DNA from: Dermanyssus gallinae
Taxonomy: Eukaryota > Arthropoda > Arachnida > Mesostigmata > Dermanyssidae
Direction of reading: 5' to 3'
Length of the DNA stretch: 64,000 nucleotides
NCBI GenBank assembly: GCA_003439945.1
Contig: QVRM01006074.1
Location: 620,001 to 684,000 of the forward strand
The translations under genes were made by a program, and so were the position numbers. The number at the start of each line of letters is the position of its first letter. Position 1 is the first letter of the stretch. Positions 43,150-54,928 of this stretch are shown here, piece by piece. Under the pieces are notes generated by a model. The model was not told the DNA's origin. It worked only from the letters and a program-made list of their open reading frames with translations, and ran no database searches.

Positions 43150-45260
43150 GGATATGTCAAAACATTGGCATATTTGATGAGGCCTTGAGGCGTTTCTTTT
43201 TTGTCGTTGTTGACTTCTGTATTGACTTGCAGATGCTGAGTAGTGCCTTCCACAACGTGTTCGGTGTTGATTTTGTTAAAAACATAGCGCAGGCGCGCTG
43301 CTTCCGCTGACACCACCAAATTTGCTGCCTCACGCTGGACACTACCAAATTCGCGGGTCTGTCACCGCAGTAGGCGCACGTGGGGCTGGAAGGCTCCCCG
43401 GTCCTCAACAGGTACAACTGGAAGTTCTCGTGACCGTCAGAATTTAGGCAGTGTGGACGGTTAGTTCTCCCTTCGACTGATTAGCTATTTTTAATGTTTA
43501 GTAGAGACTGACGACTGGATCACCCTTTTCCAGGCCGTCCTAATCCTAGCATAAAGTGATACAGCGTCCGCGCTCGTCTTCTCTTGAGTGTAGAGTTTTC
43601 CCACAGACGGCGGCGCTGTTCCGCCGTTACATCCCAGAAAACCGTTCCCGCGAGTGGAAGCGCTGCCGCTGTGCTCACCGTCTGCCCGCCATGATGGCCC
43701 TGAGGGCTGTTCGTTGCGGTTGGTAAAGTGTCAAAAGGCCAGGCCGGAGCCATTGGGCGACTGACTTGGCCACGGATATAACGCGTCGCTTGGAGTGCCA
43801 GGGCCAAAAGCGTTGGTCATTAGGCATGCAAAGTCATTGGCAATTTCGAAGGTTTTTCTATTGACCGGCGCGCGTAAGAGATGCCTTGGAGATTTCGGTA
43901 ATGGAATACTTCGAGGCAATAGAAGGCGGGGCAAGACTTCCGTCCAAAAAAAAAGTTAAAGTATTAAAACGGAGCCTTTTTCCTATGAAGAGTCTCGGGT
44001 AAGACTCTCCACGAGAGACGTTTAAAACGAAATTATCGTTGATTAAGACGGCCAAGAGAAAATTGCGTATTTTTATGGAGACTTGCAGAGGAGCTCGGTT
44101 ATCGATTCAACCCGCTAAATGACGCTAATTGTTGAGCGCTGCTTTCGAAATCCATTATGCGAGTTATGTAGAAGGCCGTTGCCCGATCTCTGCGGACTTC
44201 CATTTGGTAGGGCACGAGCTCAGACGTAACCCTTTCATCAGCGCAGCAACCACCGTTTTCGTATATCCCTTCACAAGTAGCTTGCTTGCACCAACGGAGC
44301 TGCCGTCAGGGCCCGGTGCCGTGCCTAGCGTATGACGTCTCGGTGTTTTAGTGTTACCGCAAGAGGTTAATCTTCTTTGGAACCTCTCGGACGTTAGGTT
44401 CGTCTTCTTCGCTAGGACGGGGCACCCCCGTACAGCCTTCTATGACGGCCCCAGGACTCGTTCTCCATACTTTTGAAAAGGACCTCCAGGAGCACTCCTT
44501 ATTCCTGAAGTTTTCCCTGCGCAGCCTTTTGTTTTCGGCGTTGTGGTGCAATCCGGGCGTCGGGTCCTGGCAAATTGGCTCCTGAGCGTCGGGTGGGCGT
44601 ACTCAGCAGGGAAAGATGATATTGCTGGTAGGGGGGGGGGGGTAGGGAGGGAATTAATCACGTCGAATTGAACACGTGGATCGAACAAAATGGTAGTCGC
44701 AAAAAAAATTAGTCCTGTAATACTGTTCAGTGTAAAATTTGGTAGGCCTCTGTTTAGCTCGCGATTGTTAGATCGATGCACGAAGTGCGCCCACCTCTGT
44801 GAAAAGTGGGAGCACGAATGTTAAGAGCAATGGGATCTTCCTCTTAAAACGCGTGCCCCTCGACGACCCCCATTTATAGCAGGTGGGTGTAGTTCTGCAC
44901 TGTTTGGAGAGGTGCTCCAGTGTGCCGGCCCTGTGGTAGCCTACCAGAATGCCCCACTCGTTGGCACCGCTGCAGGGTCGGTGCGATGACTCACTCCGTG
45001 ACAGCGCACGGGGGCTACCCCAGCTATACCCGCTTTTAATCCAGGATCTTGCGGGCATCCGGAGAGGTCGCTAGAACAAGAGCCATCTACCTCCTGGCAG
45101 ACCCCTTTTAGGGGGGGACCGGTGTGGGCAATGTCCGTCGTCTGGCGTAGGGCATTCTCAAAGTTATTTAAGATGGTGCCTTCCACAATACCCCCTATGG
45201 ATAGTCGCGTAAGGAGTTGTTCTAGAATGTTGCTCTGGCGCGTAACTGCAAAGGGCATTC
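43150..45260 (-). pseudogene. R1-clade LINE relic lacking its endonuclease
   Basis: Read on the minus strand: ORF1 C-terminus at 45258-44900 (NALRQTTDIAHTGPPLKGV) with eroded CCHC knuckles (LEHLSKQCRTTPTCYKWGSS); the linker at 44551-44440 (NKRLRRENFRNKECSWRSF), like that of the 53-58 kb element; RT entry APGPDGSSVGASKLLVK near 44310; thumb and C-terminal segments at 43934-43520 (FEIANDFACLM, TVSTAAALPLAGTVFWDVT); and NFQLYLLRTGEPSSPTCAYC near 43420 starting the CCHC knuckle. No endonuclease sequence is visible between about 44900 and 44640, so that domain appears deleted. RT motifs A-C are also missing (44100-43950). Confidence 0.65.
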
Positions 45261-45349
45261 TTTTCCATGTAAATGCTCAGATGCTTGTGGGCGATTCTAC
45301 TAAATTTGACTAATAATAAGGGCTAAAAGTGTCGGGTCTACCTGAATTG

Positions 45350-45470
45350 TCGAGCCCGATAGCGTGGTGCATTCCCGTGTGCCTTGCAACCGGAGGAGAC
45401 ACATAGGTGCACGGGTTCGAGCCCCACCGTTGCACATGTGTATTTATAGGGTCCGTCACGAAGCAATGCG
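45350..45470 (+). other. tRNA-like segment, possible SINE head
   Basis: A B-box-perfect GGGTTCGAGCCCC lies at about 45413, preceded at tRNA-like spacing by ATAGCGTGGTGCATTCCCGT, an A-box-like stretch. The T-arm could form, but a full cloverleaf with acceptor stem is not evident and no family member was found elsewhere in the window. It may be a SINE fragment or a tRNA pseudogene. Confidence 0.4.
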
Positions 45471-47160
45471 AAAACAGTCCCGTGGCCGTTATGTGTTGTT
45501 GGCTGAGGGCCAGCCCGAAAAAGTAGAGTCTACCTTAATGGAAGCTGATAATAGATTGTTCTTTGAAATGCTGTAATCAAGGCATCAGTTTGGTTTTTTA
45601 GACAAAATAAAATCATATTGAGAACTTCGGCGCCAAGTAATTACATTTCTGTCGAATTCAAGTAGAGATGAATTTCTGAGTCTAACTATAAGACATATAA
45701 TTTTAGCAGTTTTGGCCGTGTATTCGCTTTAGTGTTTCGTTTTTTTTTAATATAATATCAGTTTTCTGAACTTGCCATATATTTTTTCCAAAGATTGTAC
45801 ATTATGTTTTAATAAATCAAATAATGTATCTTTAATTATTGTTAGTGATGTGTTCATCTCTACGAATATCTGGTATACGTTCGCTCTATTGTTGAATCTT
45901 TTGCACTCGTGATACCGACGAAATTTGCTTCTAGTGTTATACGAGCTGCAGTTGTTTTCGTATCAGTATTATTATTTGCCTCGTTAAGTACATCGCACTA
46001 GGGCTTCTATCGAGAAGTAACTCTTGTCTATTGCTACGGTAATACTGCAATATCAGTCTTACTGCTATCCTTGTTCCAAACTTTCTGCCAAGCGTATACC
46101 GAGTCTTTCGTATGGCATAGCCGACTTAAAAGCCGACGTCTATTAACATAGTGAGTTAAAGGTCATCCATAATTTCGTATTAGACTGCTATGCACATACA
46201 ATATGTATTATGTACTACAGTTGACATACTGTTGTGCAAGTGCGAAACAAGTCACGTAGAAGCTTAGAAAGTGCCGAAACATCACGTTCGCCTTGCGGAG
46301 GGGGAGGAATAACGACGCCAAAATGTAGCACTGATGCGGCCGTAGTAGGAGAAGTAATAGTAACAACGTAGTATAGCTAGCCTATGAATGGGGACAAAGC
46401 AACTAGCGACTGAGCGCTAGTTCGTACGTGTAGCATCGACAGTAGCGATACGGAAAGCTATGTAAAGGCAATCAAGGTCGATATGTAGATCAGGCGTCAT
46501 TTCTAGCTAGATCACGTTTGACCAACGCTGACGCCAACGATGGCGACCGCAGCCACCAACCACCAGGTCCCGCCGTAACAGTAACAGCCTCATGTTCTCC
46601 TGCGGTTCTACCTGCAAAGGCAGTGTTTAGATAGCGCCTATTGGTAGTGAGATAGTGTAGAATAGTTGGGGGGGGGGAGGGTGCGTCACGAAGGCCAGCC
46701 ATACGGTAGTAACGAAAATACCCCCTCTCTACGCGGCGACATCCAGAGAAAAACAACGACTCACATCGATATAAGAGACGTCTGCTGTTGTGGCACAACA
46801 TGTTGCATGCGACCAAAAAACCACAGGCGTATGATGGTGTTGGTGGAACCTATAAATAATAGATACTAATATTAAACTACTACGTGTTAATTGCATTTAG
46901 GAACCATATAGACAATGGTGATGTTGTACGTACAGGCCCACACTAACCCAAAGTAACAACCACAAAAAGCCTGGCACTAGTATTGTAGCGAGACGCAAGC
47001 CAGTACAAATGTACGTGCACGTTACAACACTTATTTGCAGTATTATTTCAAATTTAAAATTTGACTTACTTTGGGACATATATATATGCAGACAAGGTTC
47101 CTATTATATATTTGGACACTATGACATTACTTGTCTTTAAGCCTGCATCTAAACGAGAGC
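45471..47160. other. No recognisable feature (about 1.7 kb)
   Basis: AT-rich, with a short poly-G run at about 46670. Open frames on both strands at 46490-46869 show no motif. Confidence 0.45.
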
Positions 47161-47179
47161 AAAATCCTGCTATTCAAGA

Positions 47180-47690
47180 AATAATATGGACGATCCGCAT
47201 TTCTACTGGGGTACCGAATCGGAACGCGCACTTGAGAAGACCCTCGCAAAGTCAATCATCGCAAGAGTGCTTCCAACTGTCGAGAAAGTCCTACTGCCGG
47301 AACAATTCGTGTTCAGGACGGGCTAAGGTGCACAGAATGCAATCTACCTAGTCCAGTTGGAACTTGGTCGGGCAAAACCCGGGGTTCCTCTGTAGTCTTC
47401 CAACGCAGTCTTTATTGGTTGCGCTAAGATCTTTGACAAAGCCCCCACCACATATTAGTCGACTCACTTCGGCACGCTAAAGTGGGTGGTCTTGTTTTGC
47501 AATTGCTTTCCAGCTCTGTGATGATGACTGCTTGGAAGTGGGCAAACAAAGTAGCTCGGTAGAGCTGATACAAAGTGTGCAGGAAACTTGCAGGAAAACC
47601 CACTCAGTTGTCAGTCATTTGCTCTACTAATTGCTGACTTGGTACGCCATGTGCGGGCTGAGTTCCGAAATACTTTTGTCGTTTTGTACG
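47180..47690 (+). pseudogene. FRRGGR-family LINE RT fragment
   Basis: Decayed frames give KSIIARVLPTVEKVLPEQFV, then after a stop GAQNAIYLVQLELGRAKPG, a motif A relic (VFIGCAKIFDKAPT, catalytic Asp changed to Gly) and LIADLVRHVRAEFRNTFVVL, where the strand toward YADD breaks off. It parallels 6700-7270 and preserves the GAQNAIYLVQ segment that the foreign insertion at 6795-6938 removed there. Confidence 0.6.
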
Positions 47691-49740
47691 CGGTCTTCTT
47701 TCACATACCTGTCACCCAGGAGCTCTTTAACGCAAACAACGGCGATGACAATACTGACACGATCTAACACTGCAGACGCCGAACCCAGCCTGAAAGTTTC
47801 CTGCCCGGTGTGTGGCCTAGTATACACCAGGCATGACCTACTACGACATACCAGGACAAAACACCCGACAGCTTTATCACCGTCTCCCGTAATGGATACG
47901 AGCCACCATGCCGGTCCCTCAATTAACGACATCTTAATCAAACTCCAAGACATTAGTAAAACTGTTAAGTTAGTAAGTGACAAACCAAACTCTATTAGAC
48001 ATATCTTAGCCATGATTTAACTTAGCCTTACTAAGGTGTTCGATGATGTGTATACTCAGAACATTTTCCACGCTTGGTTAGCATTATTTTTCTTCGTACC
48101 AGTCATCATCCGCCTTTCAGCCAGGATTACGAGTGCGGTGCCAGGCTACTGAACCTGACGGCCCGCAGTATCACCCAGAGAAAGGCGCCAACGCTTACGT
48201 TAACTCCGATGTTGGTCAAAGAGTTCTAGCCAACCTATCCAAAGGAGACGGCACCAATGCCGCTAGAACCCTTATCTTTACAGACATGTTCTTATCTAAC
48301 GAGGATACCGCCAAAGCATTAAGAGCAAAACGCCCGCCTGCACCAGCCGAGCCTAGATGGCCTGAACCATCAACAAGTTAGCAGTATCTACAGCCACAGT
48401 TGTTAACGTATTGCTCTTTGGGCAACCACCAATAGAACGTTCACCAATAATAATTAGCGCTAAATGTTTCGCATTAAAACGGAAATGCGGAATCGGTATC
48501 CGACCGATAGCATGCTTATCATGCCTACGCAGGGTTGCTTCGAAGGTCAGCCTAAGAAACAACACAGGCCCGCTCACACACCGAATAGACGACCCACAAT
48601 AGGGGTTCTCGGTCAAAACCGGGGTGGAGACAGTAGTCCATACAACTCGCTCTTTCCTGGAATTCAGGACTTGCAGGATGTCCCAAGTACTTGATCAAGC
48701 TGAATTTTTCAAATACCTTCAATACGGCAAGGAGAGGCGACCTGCTACGGAGAGTCAAGGACTCCCATCCCAAACATGTACCTTCACGTCGGTACATGTT
48801 TAAGGTGAAGTCCTCATATAGACGCCTAACGTCTTGCCTTGGAACGTCTGACTTAACGGTATCGTCCGAGACAGGTATACAATATGAAGACCTCCTTGGT
48901 CCACCTTTGTTTTACCTGGCATTTAATGATCTAATCATATTACTTGAAAGCCCGCTTACCATGTGGTGCTTGGACGATACAGTACTGGCATTAAAAGCCT
49001 CCACAATAGTTAGTGACTTACAGAAGATTATCAATTCCAAGAAGGTAAGCGGCTTGGCCCTGAACCCCTCAAAATGCGAACTGTTCGTACAAAATGCCAA
49101 CGCAAATTTAAGAACCTCCGAGGTTACGCATAGAACACTGAAATTCAAGATACTAAACGCAAACGAATAGAGCTCCTAGGGGTACCTCTACTTCAAGAAG
49201 GTGTCCCCCCGTGCTGCAGAAGTGGCTACGTAAACTGAGTAGTGCTTCAGAGCGCCTTCCTCTGATAGGATACCATTGTGGTCTTAATCTGCGGAGGTGT
49301 TCTTACTCAGCCATATGTCGGACTCATATTCTACGGTGTATCGATCTTATTGAGAAAACGGACGAGCTACGACGCTTCAATGATCTTCGAGCCGATTCGA
49401 TCCTGCTAAACATAGAACTGGACGATACAGCCAAACAAAAGATCTTTCCATGGCCAAAGGAGCCTTGGCTTACCAGACCAAGCAATATTAGCACTCCCGC
49501 AATACTTGCTGCTACCCATCAGGTTTCCGACAAGGCCTGCGAGCTCCTTGGTCAACCCGATTAGCTCGAATTCACGTCCATGCGAGAACAAGTCACGAGC
49601 AGTTTGGTGGAGGTTCTTGGAACATCACCAAAAAAGCACCACATCTTAGAGTCTAGCGTATCAACATGCTCGTTTACATACTGATCAAACTGACAAGGAC
49701 CCTATTTGAGCTTGGGTTAGGGCAACCTTTTTAAAGCATG
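47690..49740 (+). pseudogene. RLE-type (R2/R4-like) retroelement relic with N-terminal C2H2 finger
   Basis: The frame 47631-48020 contains CPVCGLVYTRHDLLRHTRTKH (C-x2-C-x12-H-x4-H), the N-terminal finger expected in R2/R4-like LINEs. Next is 48133-48381 with NSDVGQRVLANLSKG and NEDTAKALRAKRPPAP, the pre-RT region. RT pieces are GIGIRPIACLSCLRRVASKV (near 48493), LIKLNFSNTFNTARRGD (motif A with Asp changed to Asn), a damaged motif B (GIQYEDLLGPPLFYLAF), MWCLDDTVLALK (motif C, Asp pair kept) and GLALNPSKCELFV. The frame at 49211-49564 is collinear with the 61-63 kb copy (LLNIELDDTAKQ against LDLTLDDKAW). CCHC and endonuclease are missing. It belongs to a third RLE subfamily in this window. Confidence 0.65.
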
Positions 49741-49984
49741 TACGCGATTGGCTACACGCCCTTCCCGGTGCATTAATAAGAACCTTAATCGCAGTTTCTC
49801 GCAGCTCTCCGTTTTATTGGTGTATCTTAAACCCTTCTGGATCCTAGCTGGCTTTGTGAATCGGTGCAGTTCAACTTCTTCCCCTGGGGCATCTTTAGTG
49901 CAGTGAATTGACCCGTTGTGGTTCGTTATACACCCGCCTAAGGGCGACCCACATCTGGGAAAAAAGGCGAGAGACGTCGGCACT

Positions 49985-50067
49985 GCTACGGTGCTCAACT
50001 CCACCAATGTTGAGCACCGTAGCAACATAACCTGCTACACCCAGCAGGTTATGTTGCTGGGTGTAGC
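49985..50067. other. Cluster of three perfect inverted repeats
   Basis: GCTACGGTGCTCAAC (49985-49999) pairs with 50009-50023 (15 bp, 9-nt loop). AACATAACCTGCT (50024-50036) pairs with 50043-50055 (13 bp, 6-nt loop). GCTACACCCAGC (50034-50045) pairs with 50056-50067 (12 bp, 10-nt loop). The second and third stems overlap, so only one can form at a time. No intrinsic function is recognised. Sequential template switching during replication, or an alternating RNA structure, are the two readings. Confidence 0.85.
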
Positions 50068-50084
50068 GCGGAAAACGGCCAGGC

Positions 50085-50920
50085 AACGGACGATGTTGCG
50101 ACCATCGTCAATCTAGTGACGAAACTAGCGCGAACGTTTCGGAGCAGACAGTGCCATCTGGCAGCGCGGGAGAAGCTGTTTCACTGGATGAAAATCAAAA
50201 GGCAAGGGAGGGTGATGCTCTGAACGATGGCGATACTAAGGGGTTGGATTGAGGTGGTGGTAGACCAACTCAAACGGTGACTGCTCCTAATGTTGTAATC
50301 GAGGAGCACACTGAAGCAGTTCTCTGCTCAGCCATCAATAAGCAACTTGCGAAAAATATTACTAAGGTGTGCATTGATATAGCTCAGTACATTAACGGGA
50401 AAATTGATGAGTCCTGCTTCGCTAGCAGTGGTGAATTCGCTATTGTGGCTGCTGATATTGTGGACAGGGCTACTTTGCTGAGTTTAACACAGCTCGTGGG
50501 TATCCCTGTCCAATCACGAACGAGTGGCCAAAGATCCACTTTTTGTGATTAGTGACTGAGGCCATTCGGGTGCGGTTGAAAAAAACCCACTACGCATTCA
50601 GCATAAAATCTCCGCTTCCACGGTGAAAATTTGCTCACCCGTGAACGACATGCAGCCATCGAAATCTTTTTTAAACAGTGTTTTCCTACGATTGTTCAAG
50701 ACAAGGTTCTCTCTGTCAGTAGTAGCGAAAACAACGGTCCGAGTCTTCCTACGAGGAATGTACTTCATGCAAGTTCTGCTGCAAGCACACCGGCACAGGT
50801 CTCACTCCATGACATTATCCTTGTGGCGTCTAAAGTCAAAAGCGCTTCTAAGACGCTTTTCTGTTTAGCCCGGAGTATTTGCGACAACATATCTGGAGCT
50901 TGCAACTCTAACCAATAACA
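50085..50920 (+). pseudogene. Possible LINE ORF1 relic, family unknown
   Basis: One frame reads through SGSAGEAVSLDENQKAREGD, a stop, then 50277-50552 with NKQLAKNITKVCIDIAQYIN and AIVAADIVDRATLLSLTQLV. A second frame (50631-50918) has HAAIEIFFKQCFPTIVQDK and IILVASKVKSASKT. The hydrophilic Ser/Gly/Glu-rich N-terminus, helical middle and position among LINEs suggest an ORF1, but no zinc knuckle or RRM motif is seen. It could instead be unrelated decayed coding sequence. Confidence 0.3.
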
Positions 50921-52590
50921 AGCAGAGCTTGCTGTTGAGCAGAAGTCTTGAAGTATATATCTATAAGTCTTGAGAATGATTTATGTAACAGACTACTGCA
51001 ATTTCCAACTGCAGTACTCTGCACACAATCTCAGAAGGAATGCGGTTCTTACATTGGTACTACGCAAGAATCTTAACCGATTCCGGAGAGGAAATGGTCC
51101 GGAAAGTTGCCCCATATGGTTCAACAATGCTTAGTAGGCGAGAAAGTTCGTTGCACAACAAATCTGCGATGGTTTGTGTAATTCAGGGTAAAAACTCGAT
51201 CTCGGCGACGTTTTTTTCTGCAGCATGGGTTCTTTTTATCCACCAGCACAGTAGCGCCGCTCTCTGCCGAAACGAGGCTGGCGCTCCTGGGAAAACATCC
51301 GCCAAATTCACCTGACTTATCCTTTTCTCAGTCTCCCGTGTCTGCCGAGCAGACCCACGAGATCGTCGTGGTTGCGATAGATCCCATCAACGCCATCCGG
51401 AACTTGCCTGCCACATTTGTAGTGTCTCCCTGTCATTACGATCCGTTTGTAAAGCCAACGACACCACGCGGTGTCAACTGCACATTCTAGCTCAGCCTGT
51501 TTGTGGCCAAATCATGAAACACTTACCATTTACGAGGCCCTTCAATCACTAAGCAGGAGACTTTAATCGTACAAGTAACGAAACTCCCCATTGTACGAAT
51601 CGTAAGCCTAATTGGAATTATTTGAGTCGAGAGCTGAAGACCAACCATTCTAGACCCTTGTCATTGAGCCTTCGGTAATCCGAGCGAGTCTCAGGTTTTG
51701 CCGCAAACTGCAGCACAGGTGCCGTGTTTCCCGTCAACATTATCCCCAGTAGGCATTGGTCGAAGAAGACCGTGTCAGCAACAGAGAAAGTAGCCGGTAG
51801 GCATTACTTACAGACATGATCAATGCACGAGCCCAGAGAGACAGCATAAGACCTAAGCTTAGGACGCATCATCACATTGACTGCATGCTGGAGACGCTTA
51901 CTGGCAAGGACCGAACAATATTCCGATGTGTTGTTACCCTTCTGTACACGCGTTGAATATAAATAAATAACGGCCCACTGGTATTTTCCCCTCATCGAAC
52001 AAACGCGTTGTTCAAAAACACGATGCACTCTTCTTTTATTACAAAATAAAGGAACATATTCTATTTACTATTACTCTCAACCGATATCTAGGTTTGTGCG
52101 TTTCGTCTAACATTGACTCAAGCAGCTCTTCGGTTTGGTAGCCTTAACATATAACACTGTTGTTCAGGGCACAAACAGGTTTCTTAGGCGCTCCAGACTG
52201 AGACACGCCTAGTGAATTTCTACTGATATTCTACGTCGTCTAGCCTTTGGGTTTAAAGCGAAACCGAGCCTCTATATCACAACGTTTTAAGCGCTCTCTG
52301 CTTACACCTCCAAGGACCTACGGAGTCAGTGGTTCAATACACCAAAGGCAGCGTCTGCTGACATAAACTGATTGTTTTCCTGGCATATGGCTAAGTGGGC
52401 GCATGCGTAGCCCGACAGCCTGTATATATATATAAATATATATATAACTTTGCTATTAGCACTTTGGAGTGTGTTGTCTCCTCTAATTGTCTCCGCGCAG
52501 TGGGTTCACACACACAATGCGCACATTGGGTTCTCTAACCCAATGTACCCCTAAAAGACGCTATATTTTCTCGTTGAATGTCAAGCGATA
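50921..52590. other. Unassigned region with a possible endonuclease trace and a small hairpin
   Basis: Near 51556 one frame reads AGDFNRTSNETPHCTNRKPN, a GDFN-like apurinic-endonuclease signature, without other endonuclease motifs nearby, so it is weak. A perfect inverted repeat ACATTGGGTT and AACCCAATGT with a 4-nt loop lies at 52523-52546. Short TA runs occur at 52424-52446. Confidence 0.3.
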
Positions 52591-52599
52591 GTCTCGATA

Positions 52600-52911
52600 T
52601 GGCGACGCAAGAATTCGGATGCTCTCGAGCCTCCTGTCGAAAGATTAAAGCTTCTACCTACGCGCTGAATCCGCTTGAGCATAAGGGGGGGCTGCAGCTC
52701 CCATAGTCTCGAACGCCAACGGACAACATTTGTGCGGATACTCAACGATAGAGTATTTTCTGCATTTCTTAGCCTCAGCTAACTTGGAGGCATGACCTGC
52801 TCGGCCCGCACCTGCACCGACCATCAAAGGAGCTAATGAGTCGGTTACAGTTGCGGCCCAAGCAGGCATGCGACCACGCGGTGTCAGTCGGATCGTCAGG
52901 TAATTTTCCAT
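52600..52911 (-). pseudogene. Restriction-like endonuclease domain fragment of a retroelement
   Basis: The 85-codon minus frame reads PRGRMPAWAATVTDSLAPLM, then AGRAGHASKLAEAKKCRKYS and CPLAFETMGA. It matches the pattern PAAWDVTVTDSL, A-x-K-x2-KY and F-P-x-A-x-E-T-x-G of the endonuclease end of RLE-type LINEs; compare LAWDATVSCTTAASYL, KRFKYAG and PIAMETLG on the minus strand at 63750-63970. The catalytic Asp of WDV is replaced (WAAT). No RT accompanies it and no TAA tract is adjacent. Confidence 0.5.
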
Positions 52912-53093
52912 AATCCCTGAATAGACCCGAGGGTTTCAGAACAAACGGAAAGCCGGCAGATATTAGGCCGCGACTAAAGATGGATCTGCCACATTAGCCA
53001 TATAATAGTACCTTAAATCCTAAAATGTTTTAACACATCTATGAAGTGCGTTGTCCTTGTGGATCTGCTACTTTATCTATTGCGGCACCTATG

Positions 53094-53095
<2 letters not shown>
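52912..53095. other. No recognisable feature
   Basis: Short AT-rich spacer before a TA tract. Confidence 0.4.

Positions 53096-53131
<36 letters not shown>
53096..53131. repeat. (TA)n microsatellite
   Basis: About 18 TA units shortly upstream of the R1-clade element. Confidence 0.95.
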
Positions 53132-53134
<3 letters not shown>

Positions 53135-53283
53135 TTTATTAAGAAAGTAAGTAGTTTTTTTAAATTAATTTTATTTATTTATTTACTTCGGCGATGTTTC
53201 GTTTGCTCCCAAAGAACCCCGAGAAGCCCGGGTGCGTGGCCCCCAAACTATCGCCGAAGAGGAGGATGGCGGGCCGCTATTAA

Positions 53284-54474
53284 CGGCCTTCCCCTGGCAG
53301 CCTTTCCGACGTCGCGGAACTGACAAGAGAGCTCTGCGCCTATGTCAGCGGACGCAAAAGTCAAGATACGGCCGTGAAGATTCTGGCGGACCAACTCCGG
53401 GCGGCTGTAAAGAGGGCCCAAATGGCACTTAACCGGCTAGAATAAGCAGACGCAGGCACACAAACGGAAAGAAATGCAACAGGCTGTGACACCGAAGAGG
53501 ATCTTAAAAGCCTCCTCTTAGAAGACTGGCCTTCAGCTGTCTACACGAGGGTGACAACCCTCGAAGCCAGTATAACAAGGGATAGACCCCTCCGGGTGCT
53601 TGTGGCTAGGGAGGGGGACGCATCCGACAGTGTCACTTGGAGGAACATTGCCTGCCAGTTCCAGGGCATTGCCGGGGAAGCCGAAAGCAAGGCAGGCGTG
53701 GTACTGTCCCGCCAAATAACGGAGCCGGGAGACGACGGGGAGCTGACTACCAGGGCGCTGGTGACACTTCGGCTCCCCAAAGACGCGACGCTGCTCCAGC
53801 ACAAGAATCTCCTGAAGCAAGCACTTATAAAGGCAAAGGCCCTCATGGGCCCAGAAGACCTACCGCCGATCCCTTACTACACGACCCGTAAGGGAGAGCG
53901 GAGGGGAGTCGGCAAGCTCCTCGAGTGCCTAGCCAGCACTCACGAGCTGCGCCTAGCAGTTACCCCCGTAACGGGAAAACGGGTTGCCGAGGCTGCGAAA
54001 AATCCCACGTCCACGCCGACGACTATCGTTCTACTTAAAAAGAAGGCAGGGAAGACCTACGCAGAAACCATTAGGGATTTTAGGGCCAAGGTAGACCCTG
54101 GCTCATACAAGGCTTCGGTCAAACGGGCACAACACCTTCCCAGCGGGGACGTGAGACTTGTAGTAACGGAGGCAGCGCCAGGAGGGGCCAGCGCATTCCT
54201 TGGTGCCCTACAGGCGGCCGGGGAGGGTGAGGCGAGTCTCGACCGGTCCTCCTTGAAACGTCTGATTGTCAGGGACATCATGAAGGGGACAACGGCAAAG
54301 GAAGTCGAGGAGGTGTTGCGCAGAAGAACTCGATTTGACGGGCCACTGATGGTGGACCCCCCGAAAGAGGGCTACCGGAAGATGGTCGGCGCTCACCCGT
54401 CTGGTGCCGCTCGATGCCCGTCGAGCGCTGGACCAGAAGCGGGTCCAAGGGATGGCTATCCTGCCCCATTGTAG
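53284..54474 (+). pseudogene. R1-clade ORF1 (gag-like), main part
   Basis: The in-frame stretch starts after a TAA at about 53281 and has one internal TAG/TAA-type stop near 53443 (after KRAQMALNRLE). From 53551 the frame stays open for 307 codons, but its first Met is internal. It begins with a helical region (SDVAELTRELCAYVSGRKSQ), continues TEEDLKSLLLEDWPSAVYTR, and has a conserved pre-knuckle region (LIVRDIMKGTTAKEVEEVLR, then RRTRFDGPLMVDPPKEGYRK). A frameshift near 54390 separates it from the knuckles. ORF1 proteins of this type bind element RNA. Confidence 0.7.
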
Positions 54475-54878
54475 AATGGATCACCGTCCCCACGTGCCAG
54501 AAGTGCCAGCGAGTGGGGCACACAACCATTTCGTGCACATTTAAAGCGAATACCTCCAGGCGCTGCCACAAATGCGGGGTGTTGGGGCCCCTGTCGAGGG
54601 AATGCACCCAAAATGCCAAATGCTACAACTGCGGCGAGGAGGGGCACGCGGCCAATGCCGCTGCTTGCCCTACGTCCAGAGCCCAACTTGCAGAGCTTCA
54701 TCGCGGCGGCAACCAGTCTGGCAACCGAGGCAGGCTGCCGCCCCCCTCGACAGGGTCTGCGCCCGACCAAAGCACGGTACCCCCTACAGCGGGAGACCAC
54801 CCCAGAGGCGCTCAGGACCAGAACGGGTTCACCCTGGTAACGCAAAGGAGTCAAAAAAGGGGCCACCTGTTCCCATAG
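54414..54878 (+). pseudogene. R1-clade ORF1 C-terminal zinc knuckles
   Basis: Three CCHC-type knuckles follow one another: CQKCQRVGHTTISC (canonical C-x2-C-x4-H-x4-C), CHKCGVLGPLSREC (His replaced by Pro) and CYNCGEEGHAANAAAC (longer last spacing). A Pro/Gln-rich tail ends the frame. Nucleic-acid binding is inferred from the family. The upstream part of the protein is in another frame because of a frameshift near 54390. Confidence 0.75.
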
Positions 54879-54928
54879 ACTCCTGATCCACAAAGCAGTC
54901 AAGTACGGGCGAATCTTAAACAACGTAT

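Noticed and set aside
51540..51700. Endonuclease call from AGDFNR
   Set aside because: A single GDFN-like word without the other endonuclease motifs is too weak; mentioned only as a trace in an unassigned region.
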